From: ZC4RG30 sp035556135
GTDB taxonomy: Bacteria > Pseudomonadota > Gammaproteobacteria > Steroidobacterales > Steroidobacteraceae
DNA length: 64,000 bases
Assembly (NCBI GenBank): GCA_035556135.1
Contig: DATMFO010000003.1
Location: 1,116,001-1,180,000 of the forward strand
Reading direction: 5' to 3'
This document shows positions 16,344 through 23,593 of the stretch, one piece after another. A program made the translations under genes and the position numbers. The notes beneath the pieces were generated by a model that saw only the letters and a list, made by a program, of their open reading frames with translations, made no database searches and was not told the origin of the DNA. Numbering within the stretch: the stretch's first letter is position 1; every line of letters begins with the position of its first letter.

Positions 16344-16640
16344 TTACAAACGGCCCAGGGGGTTCATGTTCCCGTGCAGGATGCGGATCACGGCTATGCC
16401 GTATCCGGTCCGCTGGAAGTAGACGACATGACTGCCGACTATGTGGCGACGATATCCCGCGCGAATCTCCCCACTATCCAGCCCGAGTGTCGGTGAATCA
16501 GCAAGTACCTGGAGGGCCTCGTCCAGCTTCTGGGTGTACCGGAACGCCTGTTCCAGATCCCAGCGCTGCGCGGTGTAGTCGAAGATATCATCGAAGTCCC
16601 GCTCTGCGGCCGGGGTAAGTCGGTACTCGGCCACCCGCAC
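16344..16640 (-). CDS. parE: ParE/RelE superfamily toxin
   Basis: A 98-residue protein of the RelE/ParE fold: YRLTPAAERDFDDIFDYTAQRW at the start, then LDEALQVLADSPTLGLDSGEIRAGYRRHIVGSHVVYFQ and the closing strand IAVIRILHGNMNP. The pattern is ParE-like, whose members poison DNA gyrase. The start is GTG, and its first base overlaps the stop of the antitoxin gene (TAGTG), the usual tight coupling of a toxin-antitoxin operon. Confidence 0.88.
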   Translation of the reverse strand: MRVAEYRLTPAAERDFDDIFDYTAQRWDLEQAFRYTQKLDEALQVLADSPTLGLDSGEIRAGYRRHIVGSHVVYFQRTGYGIAVIRILHGNMNPLGRL

Positions 16641-16888
16641 TAGCCGCGGTGCTGTTTGATCTTTCGCCGGTTGAATGCAGCAAGATCGAAAGGGCGCGGC
16701 GCTCCGCTTTTCTCCCCCTCGATCAGCGCCCGACGCACGCTTTCGATCTGCTCTATGCGCTCTTGCTCGCGGCGGATGAGGTCACGTATCAATTCGCTGT
16801 CGTTCGTAAACCTGCCCGCTTCAACCTGGGAGGTGATCCAGGCGTCCTGCTGGTCTGTAACGGTGATGGTCTTGCGAACGGTTGCCAT
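16640..16888 (-). CDS. parD: ParD-type ribbon-helix-helix antitoxin
   Basis: An 82-residue protein: the N-terminal strand RKTITVTDQQDAWITSQVEAGRF and the helix NDSELIRDLIRREQERIE form a ribbon-helix-helix DNA-binding domain, followed by a flexible tail that wraps the toxin (FDLAAFNRRKIKQ). I start it at 16888, where the family N-terminus begins, not at the in-frame 16969. It neutralises the ParE encoded immediately downstream and probably represses the operon through the inverted repeat at 16924-16940. Confidence 0.87.
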   Translation of the reverse strand: MATVRKTITVTDQQDAWITSQVEAGRFTNDSELIRDLIRREQERIEQIESVRRALIEGEKSGAPRPFDLAAFNRRKIKQHRG

Positions 16889-16923
16889 GGACGCTTCCCC
16901 ACCTGGATGGTCATGCGTGGATG

Positions 16924-16940
16924 GTATGATATTTTCATAC
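16924..16940 (-). promoter_or_regulatory. Inverted repeat and -10 region of parDE
   Basis: GTATGA and TCATAC are separated by five bases. On the minus strand the repeat overlaps a good -10 hexamer (TATCAT). It lies 36 bases before the parD start, as expected for an autorepression operator. No clear -35 is seen. Confidence 0.5.
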
Positions 16941-17046
16941 TCTTCGCGCGGCTCGGATTTCATGATCACAGGGTGTCAGGGCGGGCGCGCGGGAAGCTCG
17001 CGCGAATAGGCGCAAATCGAGCAAATAGGCAGTCACGAGAAACAAA

Positions 17047-17077
17047 GAGGCCCGAATGGCGATCGCCATCGGGCCTC
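17047..17077 (-). terminator. Strong hairpin, terminator-like, copy 2 of 2
   Basis: GAGGCCCGA...TGGCGATCGCCA...TCGGGCCTC is a nearly unbroken dyad, followed on the minus strand by a T-rich run (TTTGTTTC). It closely resembles the hairpin at 12789-12822, including the flanking bases, and follows the truncated sigma-factor gene. Confidence 0.6.
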
Positions 17078-17098
17078 GAGTCCCTGGCAATTTCCAGC

Positions 17099-17323
17099 CT
17101 AGGGACCGAAAGGCCGTTGCACGCCATGCACGCGCAGCAGCCAGGACTTCACCGCCCCTTCTTCGGAAAGGCTGTCCAGGCGCTCGAAGGCGCGGACACA
17201 GGCCTCCTGCACCAGATCCTCGGCATCGGGACGGTTGCGCGTGAGCCGGTAGGCAGCGCGGAACAGCGCATCCAGATGCGGCTCGATCAGCCTGTGGAAG
17301 CGCTGGTTGGTCTTGTCCGGCAT
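17099..17323 (-). pseudogene. Truncated ECF sigma factor (region 2 only)
   Basis: The 74-residue frame carries sigma region 2: RFHRLIEPHLDALFRAAYRL, then the -10 recognition segment DAEDLVQEACVRAFERL and SWLLRV. It then breaks off where the intact relative at 53741-54292 continues with HNRFIDLYRR. Region 4, needed for -35 recognition, is absent. It ends just before a strong hairpin. It is most likely a decayed gene, although a short dominant-negative product cannot be excluded. Confidence 0.75.
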
Positions 17324-17410
17324 GGGCTCCCCCGGGGGTTGTACAGAGAGCTATACGAATGGGGGAGAAAAAGCCAACGCGGGGGCCGCTACGAAGCGCG
17401 CGCATCGCGC

Positions 17411-17806
17411 TCACGTTGCCGAGCGCAGATTCCTGCTGATCCAGTCGGCGAATTGCGCCTCTTCCATGCTGCCCGCCGCCAGCGCGATGACGGCTTCGAC
17501 GGCGTCGACAGGTGTTGCTGTCAGACGAAGCCCATTCAGGGCAAGAAACACACCCACGGCGAGAAATGCAGCCCGCTTGTTGCCATCGACGAAGGGATGA
17601 TTGCGAACCAGACCAAAACCATATGCCGCGGCCAGAACAGGGAAGTCCTTGCAACCCTCATAGGTATATTTATTGAAGGGACGTGCGAGCGCGGAGTCCA
17701 GCAATCCCTCGTCACGCAGCCCCGCTGCACCTCCGAACTGCGCCAGGCTCTCCTGATGCAGCAGCATCAATGCGCGCTTGTCGATCCAGACCGGGGCCCG
17801 GCTCAC
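17411..17806 (-). CDS. doc: Doc-type (Fic family) toxin
   Basis: A 131-residue death-on-curing protein with the Fic-fold core motif HPFVDGNKRAA at about residues 70-80, the Doc variant of HxFx(D/A)xNKR. The N-terminus (IDKRALMLLHQESLAQFGGAAGLRDEGLLDSAL) and the AAYGFGLV helix also match. Doc uses ATP to phosphorylate elongation factor Tu and stop translation. The start overlaps the stop of the antitoxin gene by four bases, so the two genes are co-translated. Confidence 0.9.
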   Translation of the reverse strand: MSRAPVWIDKRALMLLHQESLAQFGGAAGLRDEGLLDSALARPFNKYTYEGCKDFPVLAAAYGFGLVRNHPFVDGNKRAAFLAVGVFLALNGLRLTATPVDAVEAVIALAAGSMEEAQFADWISRNLRSAT

Positions 17807-18027
17807 TTCGCAAGGACCTTGAACGTATCCCTGTATTCCTTCATGAATTCACGCCCCGCCTTCAGCTGCGCCTCGATGGCCGGATCGAAGGGCGTCAGCA
17901 GATAGCCTTCCGGCGTTTCCACGACGTGCAGGACGTCGCCGCGTTCCACGCGCATGTGCGTCAGCATTTCCTTGGGGATGACGACTCCCGTGGACGTTCC
18001 GACGGCAGTGAGCTTGAGCGTTGCCAT
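17803..18027 (-). CDS. AbrB/MazE-type antitoxin of the Doc module
   Basis: A 74-residue protein with a swapped-hairpin AbrB DNA-binding domain (LTAVGTSTGVVIPKEML, RGDVLHVVETPEGYLLTPFDP) and a C-terminal helix that would mask the toxin (FMKEYRDTFKVLAK). The Doc-AbrB pairing is common in proteobacterial chromosomes. The start at 18027 is set by the family N-terminus MATLKL. The frame is open far upstream through unrelated fragments, which should not be taken as one protein. Confidence 0.88.
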   Translation of the reverse strand: MATLKLTAVGTSTGVVIPKEMLTHMRVERGDVLHVVETPEGYLLTPFDPAIEAQLKAGREFMKEYRDTFKVLAK

Positions 18028-18099
18028 GTTGCGACCCTCGGCATACCTATGTCTATAATAATGTCGTGGGGCGGTGCGAAAAGCAACGTGGCCACCACA

Positions 18100-18135
18100 C
18101 AGAGCGATCCACACATTGGTGTCGAGAAAGATCAC
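18100..18135 (-). pseudogene. 5' scrap of a PIN-domain (VapC) toxin gene
   Basis: Twelve codons from a GTG read VIFLDTNVWIAL, the invariant N-terminus of VapC toxins with the first catalytic Asp. The PIN frame then dissolves into unrelated sequence leading to the AbrB gene. Only the very start of the gene survives. Confidence 0.5.
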
Positions 18136-18173
18136 AGGTCGGGGCCGGGGTGCGCGGCACGACCATCCGGTTC

Positions 18174-18990
18174 TCAGGGTTCGCCACGCGGGGTCATCTG
18201 CGCGACAGCCGCCAGCAGCGTCGCCGGTTCCACCGGCTTGCGCAGTGCCTTGCGGTCGCGCACCACTGCGGAACACCTCGCCGATGTCCTTCTCCAGCTC
18301 CGCGTATTCCAGGCGGCTCGACAGGTCGGTGAGGGGGCCGCCAATATCGGCGGCACGCAGGTTGAAGATCGATGACGCGGCCGGCGTGAAATTGCGCACC
18401 ACCAGGTTGCCGTCGAGGAACACGGTGGCAATCTGGCTGCTTTCGAACAGGTTCTTCAGGTCGCAGTTGGCGCGGTCGAGATCTTCCACCTTGCCGGTAA
18501 GCTCGGCATTGATGGTGTTGGGCTCTTCGTTGAGGGACTGCAGCTCCTCCTTGGAGGCTTCCAGTTCCTCGTTGGTGGACTGGGACTCCTCATTCACGGA
18601 AACCAGTTCCTCGTTGGAGGATTTCAGCTCCTCCAGCGCGGTCTCGTACTCCTCGATGGTCGACTGCAGGCGTTCGCGCGTGTCGCGCAGCTCGCGCTCG
18701 AGATCAGCGGTGGCATCCGTGGCCCGCTCGCCCTGCTCCGCTTCGGTGTGGCTGCGGGAGGGCCCGGCGGGCTCGAACAACACGATAAACAGGGGCTCGC
18801 CACTGCTGCGGTTGGCCAGCGGCTCCACGGTGAGCGTCAGCGGCTGGATGCGACCCTCTTCATCATCCATCAGGATGTTATGGCGCACGCTGGTGGTGCG
18901 GGTCGCGATCGCTTCGCGCAGGGCCGCACGCAGGTCGAGGCGCAGGCCCTTGCGCGCCATCGCCAAGATAGTGGCCATACCCCCGGCGCT
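18174..18990 (-). pseudogene. Remnant of a CheB/CheR-PAS hybrid histidine kinase
   Basis: Two frames together show pieces of a very large signalling protein. The first has ARKGLRLDLRAALREAIA and PLTLTVEPL, then the hallmark coiled coil of repeated (S/T)NEEL units (SSNEELVSVNEE, STNEELEASKEELQSLNEE), then a PAS segment with NLFESSQIATVFLDGNLVVR. After about 18265 the frame shifts to KPVEPATLLAAVAQM, the last helix of a receiver domain. The methyltransferase, methylesterase, kinase and most of the receiver parts are missing, so this is an internally deleted, frameshifted gene. Confidence 0.75.
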
Positions 18991-19010
18991 GCGCGCGCGC
19001 TTCATCGCGG

Positions 19011-19450
19011 GCCACAATGGCAGGCTCGCACCAGCCCACGCCTGGGATCTGGATGCGCTGGCTGGCGCTGGCGCGCTGCGCTCCACGGCCGGCGACATGC
19101 TGGGCTACCTCGAAGCCCAACTGAACCCGGATGGCGTGAAAGCGACCTCTCCTGCAGGCAGCAGCCTCCCGGCAGCCTTGAAGCGCTCACAGCAGCTGCA
19201 GGCCGATGCCGATTCGGGGTTGCGCATCGCGTATGCGTGGCTGCATGCCCCGACCAGCGGCAACTGGTGGCACAACGGCGGCACCGGCGGATACTCGAGC
19301 TATGCGTTCTTCAACCCGAAGGAAGGGTATGCCGCAGTAGTGCTGGTGAACATGGCTGCCGGAACGAACGGCAGCTTCGCCGATGCGCTGGGCCAGCATA
19401 TCGGGCAGCGGTTGGGCGGCAAGCCGGCGATCTCACTGTCGCGCTGGTAG
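19011..19450 (+). pseudogene. 3' remnant of a beta-lactamase-family serine hydrolase
   Basis: The frame carries the C-terminal third of a class C-like serine hydrolase: WDLDALAGAGALRSTAGDML, then a segment with the KTG-equivalent HNGGTGGYSSYAFF and the closing AAVVLVNMA. The SxxK nucleophile region and N-terminus are absent. The fragment begins exactly where the kinase remnant on the other strand ends, which marks a recombination joint. Confidence 0.75.
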
Positions 19451-19510
19451 AAGGCACTGCGGATAGTATTTTCAAACCACCCTCGCCGGAGAGGCCTTAC
19501 CAGCCTTGAG

Positions 19511-19528
19511 CTGGTCAGCCCTGACCAG
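19511..19528. terminator. Inverted repeat between convergent genes
   Basis: CTGGTCAG, two bases, then CTGACCAG. It lies between the serine-hydrolase remnant and the end of the convergent hypothetical gene and may act as a terminator. No T-tract is present. Confidence 0.35.
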
Positions 19529-19610
19529 ATTGTCCAGAGGTGGTAGCGTCATCCGAACCGCCGATCAGCCACTCCACGGCCCCACCCAGGATCGCCAACG
19601 CCATGCGGTC

Positions 19611-20597
19611 CTAGTTCCTCTCGCCTTGCATGGCACGCAGCACCCGGTCACGCTCCTGCTGCACGCGCACCCAGGCGCTGATCTCGGCGACCTGCGCATC
19701 GAGCTGGGCGCGATAGATCCCCAGCTGGGACTGCGTGAGATGTCGCTCCGCAGCCTCGAGCAGGATGCGGTTGGTTTCTTCCAACCGCTTCTGCTCCTGC
19801 TCCCGCCGCTGTGTCGCGGCCGCGGAACTGGCCGTTGCGGCATTGCGCGGCAGGGCCGGCAGCGCGGCCTGCTGGCGCTTCTGCGCGGCAGCCATGGCCG
19901 ACATGAAGGGTCGAAGCTGCGCGGTGCTGAGGGGCTGGCCGGCCAGCGCCAGCGTGTTGCCGATGCTCGCCACCGAATTGCGAGCGGTGCGCGTCTCCTG
20001 ATAGTCCGTGTATTGCCGGAGGCGGTCCTGCCCCAGCTGGGCGGCCAGGGAATCCTGCAGCCGCGATTGTCCCTCTTCCTGGACGCTCTGGATGCGTGCG
20101 CGGGTTGCCGAATCCATCGGTCCATTCGAGCGGATGCGGGAAATCTCTTCATTCAGTTCGATCTGGTGCGAGGCGATCAGCTGGAACATCTCCTCCGCTT
20201 CCTGGCTGGAAAGTCCCATCTCCTCGACCAGGCCCGGGTTCGCGGCCCGCAGGCCCGCAACCCCTTGCGCCAGCAATGCATTTCGATACCGCGGGTCGGC
20301 CATCAGCATGCTGTTCTGCGCTGCCAGGTTTGCGGACGCGGGTCCGAAATTCTGCATCTGCGCCACCGGCAGTTCTGCAGCCGATGGGGCGGCCTGGACC
20401 CCTTCCACCGGTCGCGACACTGGAGCTGCTCCGGGCAGCGCAGGTTCCGGCAGCCCAGTCGGTGCTGGCGTCTCCAAAATCTGGGTGGGCAGGCCGGCAC
20501 TTGCCTGGCGCACGGAATGCAACTCGCGCCAGAGATTTGCAGCAACGATGGTGCTGACGACGGCCACGCCACTTGCTACCGCTGGAAACCAGCGCAT
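19611..20597 (-). CDS. Membrane-anchored hypothetical protein with helical periplasmic domain
   Basis: A 328-residue protein beginning with a single hydrophobic segment (WFPAVASGVAVVSTIVAANLW), then a proline-rich linker (about residues 30-70), then a long Gln/Glu/Arg-rich helical region with coiled-coil character up to the end. Residues 75-175 (NSMLMADPRYRNALLAQG, MGLSSQEAEEMFQLIASHQIE) look like a folded helical unit. The start at 20597 is preferred over 20603 because GGAG is correctly spaced for it. I do not recognise the family. A scaffold or envelope role is only a guess. Confidence 0.7.
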   Translation of the reverse strand: MRWFPAVASGVAVVSTIVAANLWRELHSVRQASAGLPTQILETPAPTGLPEPALPGAAPVSRPVEGVQAAPSAAELPVAQMQNFGPASANLAAQNSMLMADPRYRNALLAQGVAGLRAANPGLVEEMGLSSQEAEEMFQLIASHQIELNEEISRIRSNGPMDSATRARIQSVQEEGQSRLQDSLAAQLGQDRLRQYTDYQETRTARNSVASIGNTLALAGQPLSTAQLRPFMSAMAAAQKRQQAALPALPRNAATASSAAATQRREQEQKRLEETNRILLEAAERHLTQSQLGIYRAQLDAQVAEISAWVRVQQERDRVLRAMQGERN

Positions 20598-20702
20598 ATT
20601 CATTCTCCGTCGTGGTATCCGACCTGACAGTCCTCCAGAACTTAGCAAGAAATGGGGAGATGGCGATGTGCACCGCATTGAGCAGGTTCCGGATACCTGC
20701 TT

Positions 20703-20762
20703 TTACTGCCCTCCCCCGCGCACCACTCTGCCGCCAACGTCAAGCAGGTCGTAGGTCTTAAC
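20703..20762 (-). pseudogene. Possible 3' scrap of an NYN-domain gene
   Basis: Read on the minus strand it gives KTYDLLDVGGRVV and soon a stop. The bases AGCAGGTCGTAGGTCTT are shared exactly with the 3' region of the intact NYN gene (about 22067-22083), where they encode KTYDLLSV. This is a short match, so the call is tentative. Confidence 0.35.
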
Positions 20763-20779
20763 AGACCTGGACTGGCAGA

Positions 20780-21110
20780 CTACATGACTGCTGCATTGGC
20801 AGTCCTGGACGGAATGGTGTGAACAAGACACTGGAAGACAATATGCCGATTCTCTGACCGGTATCCATGCCAGCGCAGAGCCGCCAGGGCGAGTGCGTGT
20901 GCAGCGTTGTATGCCAGATCGAATCTGCTGCCGATGCTCAGCGGGAGGACTGGCGCAGGAGCCGCGCCCTCATCCCTGCCACGGATCGAGCACACCAGTT
21001 CCAGTCGTCGCGAAGTCGCTTGCGTTGCGCGTTGCCAGTGGCGCAGGAACCGGGTGTCCGGCCTACCCTGCTCAAGCCGCGCCGCACCAAGGCGCCATGA
21101 TGAGGCTACA
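20780..21110 (-). pseudogene. Remnant of a HEPN-like protein gene
   Basis: The frame reads RLEQGRPDTRFLRHWQRATQ... and then FDLAYNAAHALALAALRWHG followed by YRSENRHIVFQCLVHT. This matches the core helix pair of small HEPN-like proteins that normally continue with a further 60 or so residues. Here the frame ends soon after and no proper start is visible. In the 600 or so bases between the neighbouring genes I see only this and the NYN scrap. Confidence 0.5.
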
Positions 21111-21206
21111 GCGGAAAATTCCGCACGACGCTGGAACTCAGACCGGATACGTTCCTGCTCCTGCAACGCAGTGGCACACGCGTTGCCATGCGTGTTAAAT
21201 AAACCG

Positions 21207-21746
21207 ATGTTGCGCAGCGTCCCGATTCTGCTTCTTGGGCTGGCTCTCCTGAATTCCTGCGCGAGAGTTACGCTGCACCACTTTGTGATTCCAGCGGGAT
21301 ACACGGGACTCGTTGCCGTGGTGTCAGATCCGCGATTTCATGGAATCGGCAGCTATTGGGAAGGGGAACGGGTTGTACATATCGTCCCTCCTACGGGCGT
21401 GGTCTGTGTTTCCCCCGAGACCGGAATCAAGGCGCACCTGTTGTCTGCCGAGTATACGGATGGAGCCAAGATCTACTCTTATGGAGAGGGCCGCGCTCAC
21501 CCTCCAGACAAAAGATCGATCCGGATCCAAGGCTTCAGGACGTGGCACGGACCTACAGATGACATCTATTTGACTTGGCTAGCCCTCGGAGATGAAGCGA
21601 CGGTTGAAGCGCTAATGCGGGCAGTTCGTATGGACGAAGTCGCGCCTCGAATGCTTGGCAATGGCCTTGTTGATCTAACTGGCGTCCGCGTGAGAAGCGA
21701 CTTTAGAAGCATTAGGCGATACTGCACCTTGGCCCGAGTCGGATAG
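21207..21746 (+). CDS. Putative lipoprotein of unknown function (DUF6843-like)
   Basis: A 179-residue protein whose first 18 residues form a lipoprotein signal (LLLGLALLNSC, lipobox LNSC with Cys at residue 18). The mature part starts FVIPAGYTGLVAVVSDP, continues with VVHIVPPTGVVCVSP and a Tyr/Gly-rich strand region, and resembles DUF6843-type envelope proteins. The start at 21207 is fixed by the signal peptide. The coding sequence is visibly less GC-rich than its surroundings, consistent with acquisition from elsewhere. Confidence 0.62.
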   Translation: MLRSVPILLLGLALLNSCARVTLHHFVIPAGYTGLVAVVSDPRFHGIGSYWEGERVVHIVPPTGVVCVSPETGIKAHLLSAEYTDGAKIYSYGEGRAHPPDKRSIRIQGFRTWHGPTDDIYLTWLALGDEATVEALMRAVRMDEVAPRMLGNGLVDLTGVRVRSDFRSIRRYCTLARVG

Positions 21747-21762
21747 CTCCTGCCCCAGCCGT

Positions 21763-21855
21763 CTGCCCCGCTCCTGGTGTTCCGTCCCCTTCTCCGACTT
21801 CGTCGCCGAATCCATTGAGGAAGTCATTGGTCTCTTGGCGCGCAACAGCGACTGA
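21763..21855 (+). pseudogene. 5' remnant of a DUF2075-type protein gene, copy A
   Basis: The frame reads LPRSWCSVPFSDFVAES, then IEEVIGLLARNSD and a stop. It aligns codon by codon with the second remnant at 23230-23320 (RAWYSAPFSEFLAQSTKDVIGDLTLNS) and with the usual N-terminus of DUF2075/Schlafen-like ATPases. Only about 30 codons remain. Confidence 0.55.
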
Positions 21856-21996
21856 ACATCGAAACTGCGTCGCGGAACGCTTGGCTTGGACGGCCACCGT
21901 GCAGCAAGTTGTTCTCCCCCATGCAGCTAGTCTGCCTCCGAGACTGGCTGGCCTGGAAAGGGAAGCTGCTGGGTCGGCCTCTGCAGGGCGCAGCGC

Positions 21997-22773
21997 CTAC
22001 CCCGCCGCGTCCCCCTTGGTCGCCAGGCTCACCATCCAGCTCCCGCCGTCATCCTTCTTCACGGACAGCAGGTCGTAGGTCTTCACCATGTCCAGCAGCC
22101 CCGAATGACCATAGGTCTTGGGGGAGAAGGCTGGATCCGCCCGGCGGAGGTAGCTCCCCAGCGCACCGAGGTTCACCTTGCCCTCGGAGGTGTCGCCGGC
22201 CAGCAGCGTGACGGCATCGACGAGAAGCTTCGGCCGGCGCTTCGGCAAGGGCTTGCCGGGCTCTGCCCTGGCTGGCTCGGCCTTTGCCGTTGCCTCAGCC
22301 TTCGATGCTTCGGGAGCGGCCTCAGACGCCTCCGCCTTCACCCATTCGAAGAACTGGTCGCTTGCGTTGCGCAGGGCGTCGGGAGTCTTCGGCTCGCCCA
22401 CGATGTACACCGTGGCGCCGCGCTCGCGCAGCTTGCGGCAGAGGTACGAAAAATCGGAATCGCTGGTCACCAGACAGAAGGTGTCGGCGCGATGGTCGAA
22501 CAAGGCCTCCTGCGCATCCAGCGCCAGGGCGATGTCGGCGGTGTTCTTGCCCCTGGCGTAGGTGTATTGCAGACAGGGGGTGAAGGCGAGACGGACCAGG
22601 GCCTCCTGCCAACCCTTTTCAGACAACTTTGCCTGCGAGCCGTAGCCGCGGCGGAGGACGACGCGGCCGAACTGGGCGACGACGCGCAGGGCGTGCTCGA
22701 GGACTTCGGGAGCGACGTTGTCGCAGTCGGCGAGGACGGCTACGCGGGCTTCGCCATTGGGTGCGGTAGTCAA
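21997..22773 (-). CDS. NYN-domain (PIN-like) protein with C-terminal OST-HTH/LOTUS domain
   Basis: A 258-residue protein. Residues 8-145 are an NYN ribonuclease-like domain with the acidic residues in VAVLADCDNV, ARGKNTADIALALDAQEAL and CLVTSDSDFSYLCRKLRERG. After an Ala/Glu/Lys linker, residues about 178-250 form an OST-HTH (LOTUS) RNA-binding domain (LVDAVTLLAGDTSEGKVNLG, SYLRRADPAFSPKTYGHSGL, VKTYDLLSV). This matches the LabA/DUF88-type proteins that may cleave or silence RNA. It is flanked on both sides by DUF2075 remnants. Confidence 0.88.
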   Translation of the reverse strand: MTTAPNGEARVAVLADCDNVAPEVLEHALRVVAQFGRVVLRRGYGSQAKLSEKGWQEALVRLAFTPCLQYTYARGKNTADIALALDAQEALFDHRADTFCLVTSDSDFSYLCRKLRERGATVYIVGEPKTPDALRNASDQFFEWVKAEASEAAPEASKAEATAKAEPARAEPGKPLPKRRPKLLVDAVTLLAGDTSEGKVNLGALGSYLRRADPAFSPKTYGHSGLLDMVKTYDLLSVKKDDGGSWMVSLATKGDAAG

Positions 22774-22846
22774 AGTAAAGCTCCAGCAGATGTTTGCGAA
22801 ATACGCTGATATTGCATCGACAGCTCACGCCTCATTGGCGCGCACG

Positions 22847-23083
22847 CTACGGTTTGGACCACCATTCCGGCGTCGTCGTGTCTTGCACACCCTCCTGCTC
22901 GCACCTGTCCATCAAGGTCTTGAGCGACCAGCCGCAAAGGCAAATGAAGGCCTTGTCCAGGATGTCCTTCTCCGCCTGATTGCCGTCGAGATAGAGACCC
23001 GCCAGCATCTCGGACTGATCGTCATCGTCCGAGAACATGGCCTTAGATACTTGGGCGACGAGATTGGAATATGTACCTTCCAT
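22847..23083 (-). CDS. Small hypothetical protein
   Basis: A 78-residue acidic protein with a strong ribosome-binding site (GAGGAGGGAG) before its ATG, which makes it a credible gene. Features: a DDDD stretch near residue 20, the helix SEMLAGLYLDGNQAEKDILDKAFICLCGWSLKTLM and a Trp-Trp near the end. I do not recognise a family. The hydrophobic, Cys-containing helix could mediate oligomerisation. It lies between the NYN gene and a DUF2075 remnant in a region of high turnover. Confidence 0.55.
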   Translation of the reverse strand: MEGTYSNLVAQVSKAMFSDDDDQSEMLAGLYLDGNQAEKDILDKAFICLCGWSLKTLMDRCEQEGVQDTTTPEWWSKP

Positions 23084-23205
23084 CGTGCGCTCCCTCCTCT
23101 CATCTTCGGTGCCGAGACCAACCCGATCCTGGCACCTTTTCGAACGCTGCGAAATGAGGACTGCCCGGCCATGCCGCCTGGCAGACCTGGTACCCGCGCC
23201 CTCGC

Positions 23206-23500
23206 ATGGAAGCCCTCGCCCCCAAACGCCTGCCTCGTGCCTGGTACTCCGCTCCGTTCTCCGAGTTCCTCGCCCAGTCCACCAAGGACGTCATTGGTGA
23301 CTTGACACTCAACAGCGCCCTCAACATCAACACCGCTCAGGGCGACGCCGGGGCAGCCACCAATCTGTTGTTAAAGCAACACCTGGCCGGTCATAAGATC
23401 ACCTGCTTCTGGAGTTCAACATCCCCCGCATGGGCGCGCGAGCCGACGCCGTGCTGCTGGTAGGCTGCGCGGTCGTGAGTTCAAGGTGGGCGAAACATGA
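23206..23500 (+). pseudogene. 5' remnant of a DUF2075-type protein gene, copy B, frameshifted
   Basis: The first 65 or so codons read PRAWYSAPFSEFLAQS, DVIGDLTLNSALNINTAQ and HLAGHK, typical of the N-terminus of DUF2075/Schlafen-like ATPases. At about 23405 the frame shifts: the next frame continues EFNIPRMGARADAVLLVG, and EFKVGE, which carries the ExK of the nuclease-like domain, appears after a further small deletion just before a stop. Nothing of the ATPase part remains. Confidence 0.7.
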
Positions 23501-23593
23501 GCGAGCAACCTGCTCCGGCGAGAACTCCCTCTCTGAGACCGAAACTGGTCCTGGATCACTCTCGTCCTGGCGCGACGCCATCGCTGCCGCGGA

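Noticed and set aside
17803..19098. A single 431-residue protein joining a kinase coiled coil to an AbrB domain
   Set aside because: The frame is open by chance through three unrelated fragments. The AbrB gene has its own start and a tight overlap with doc.
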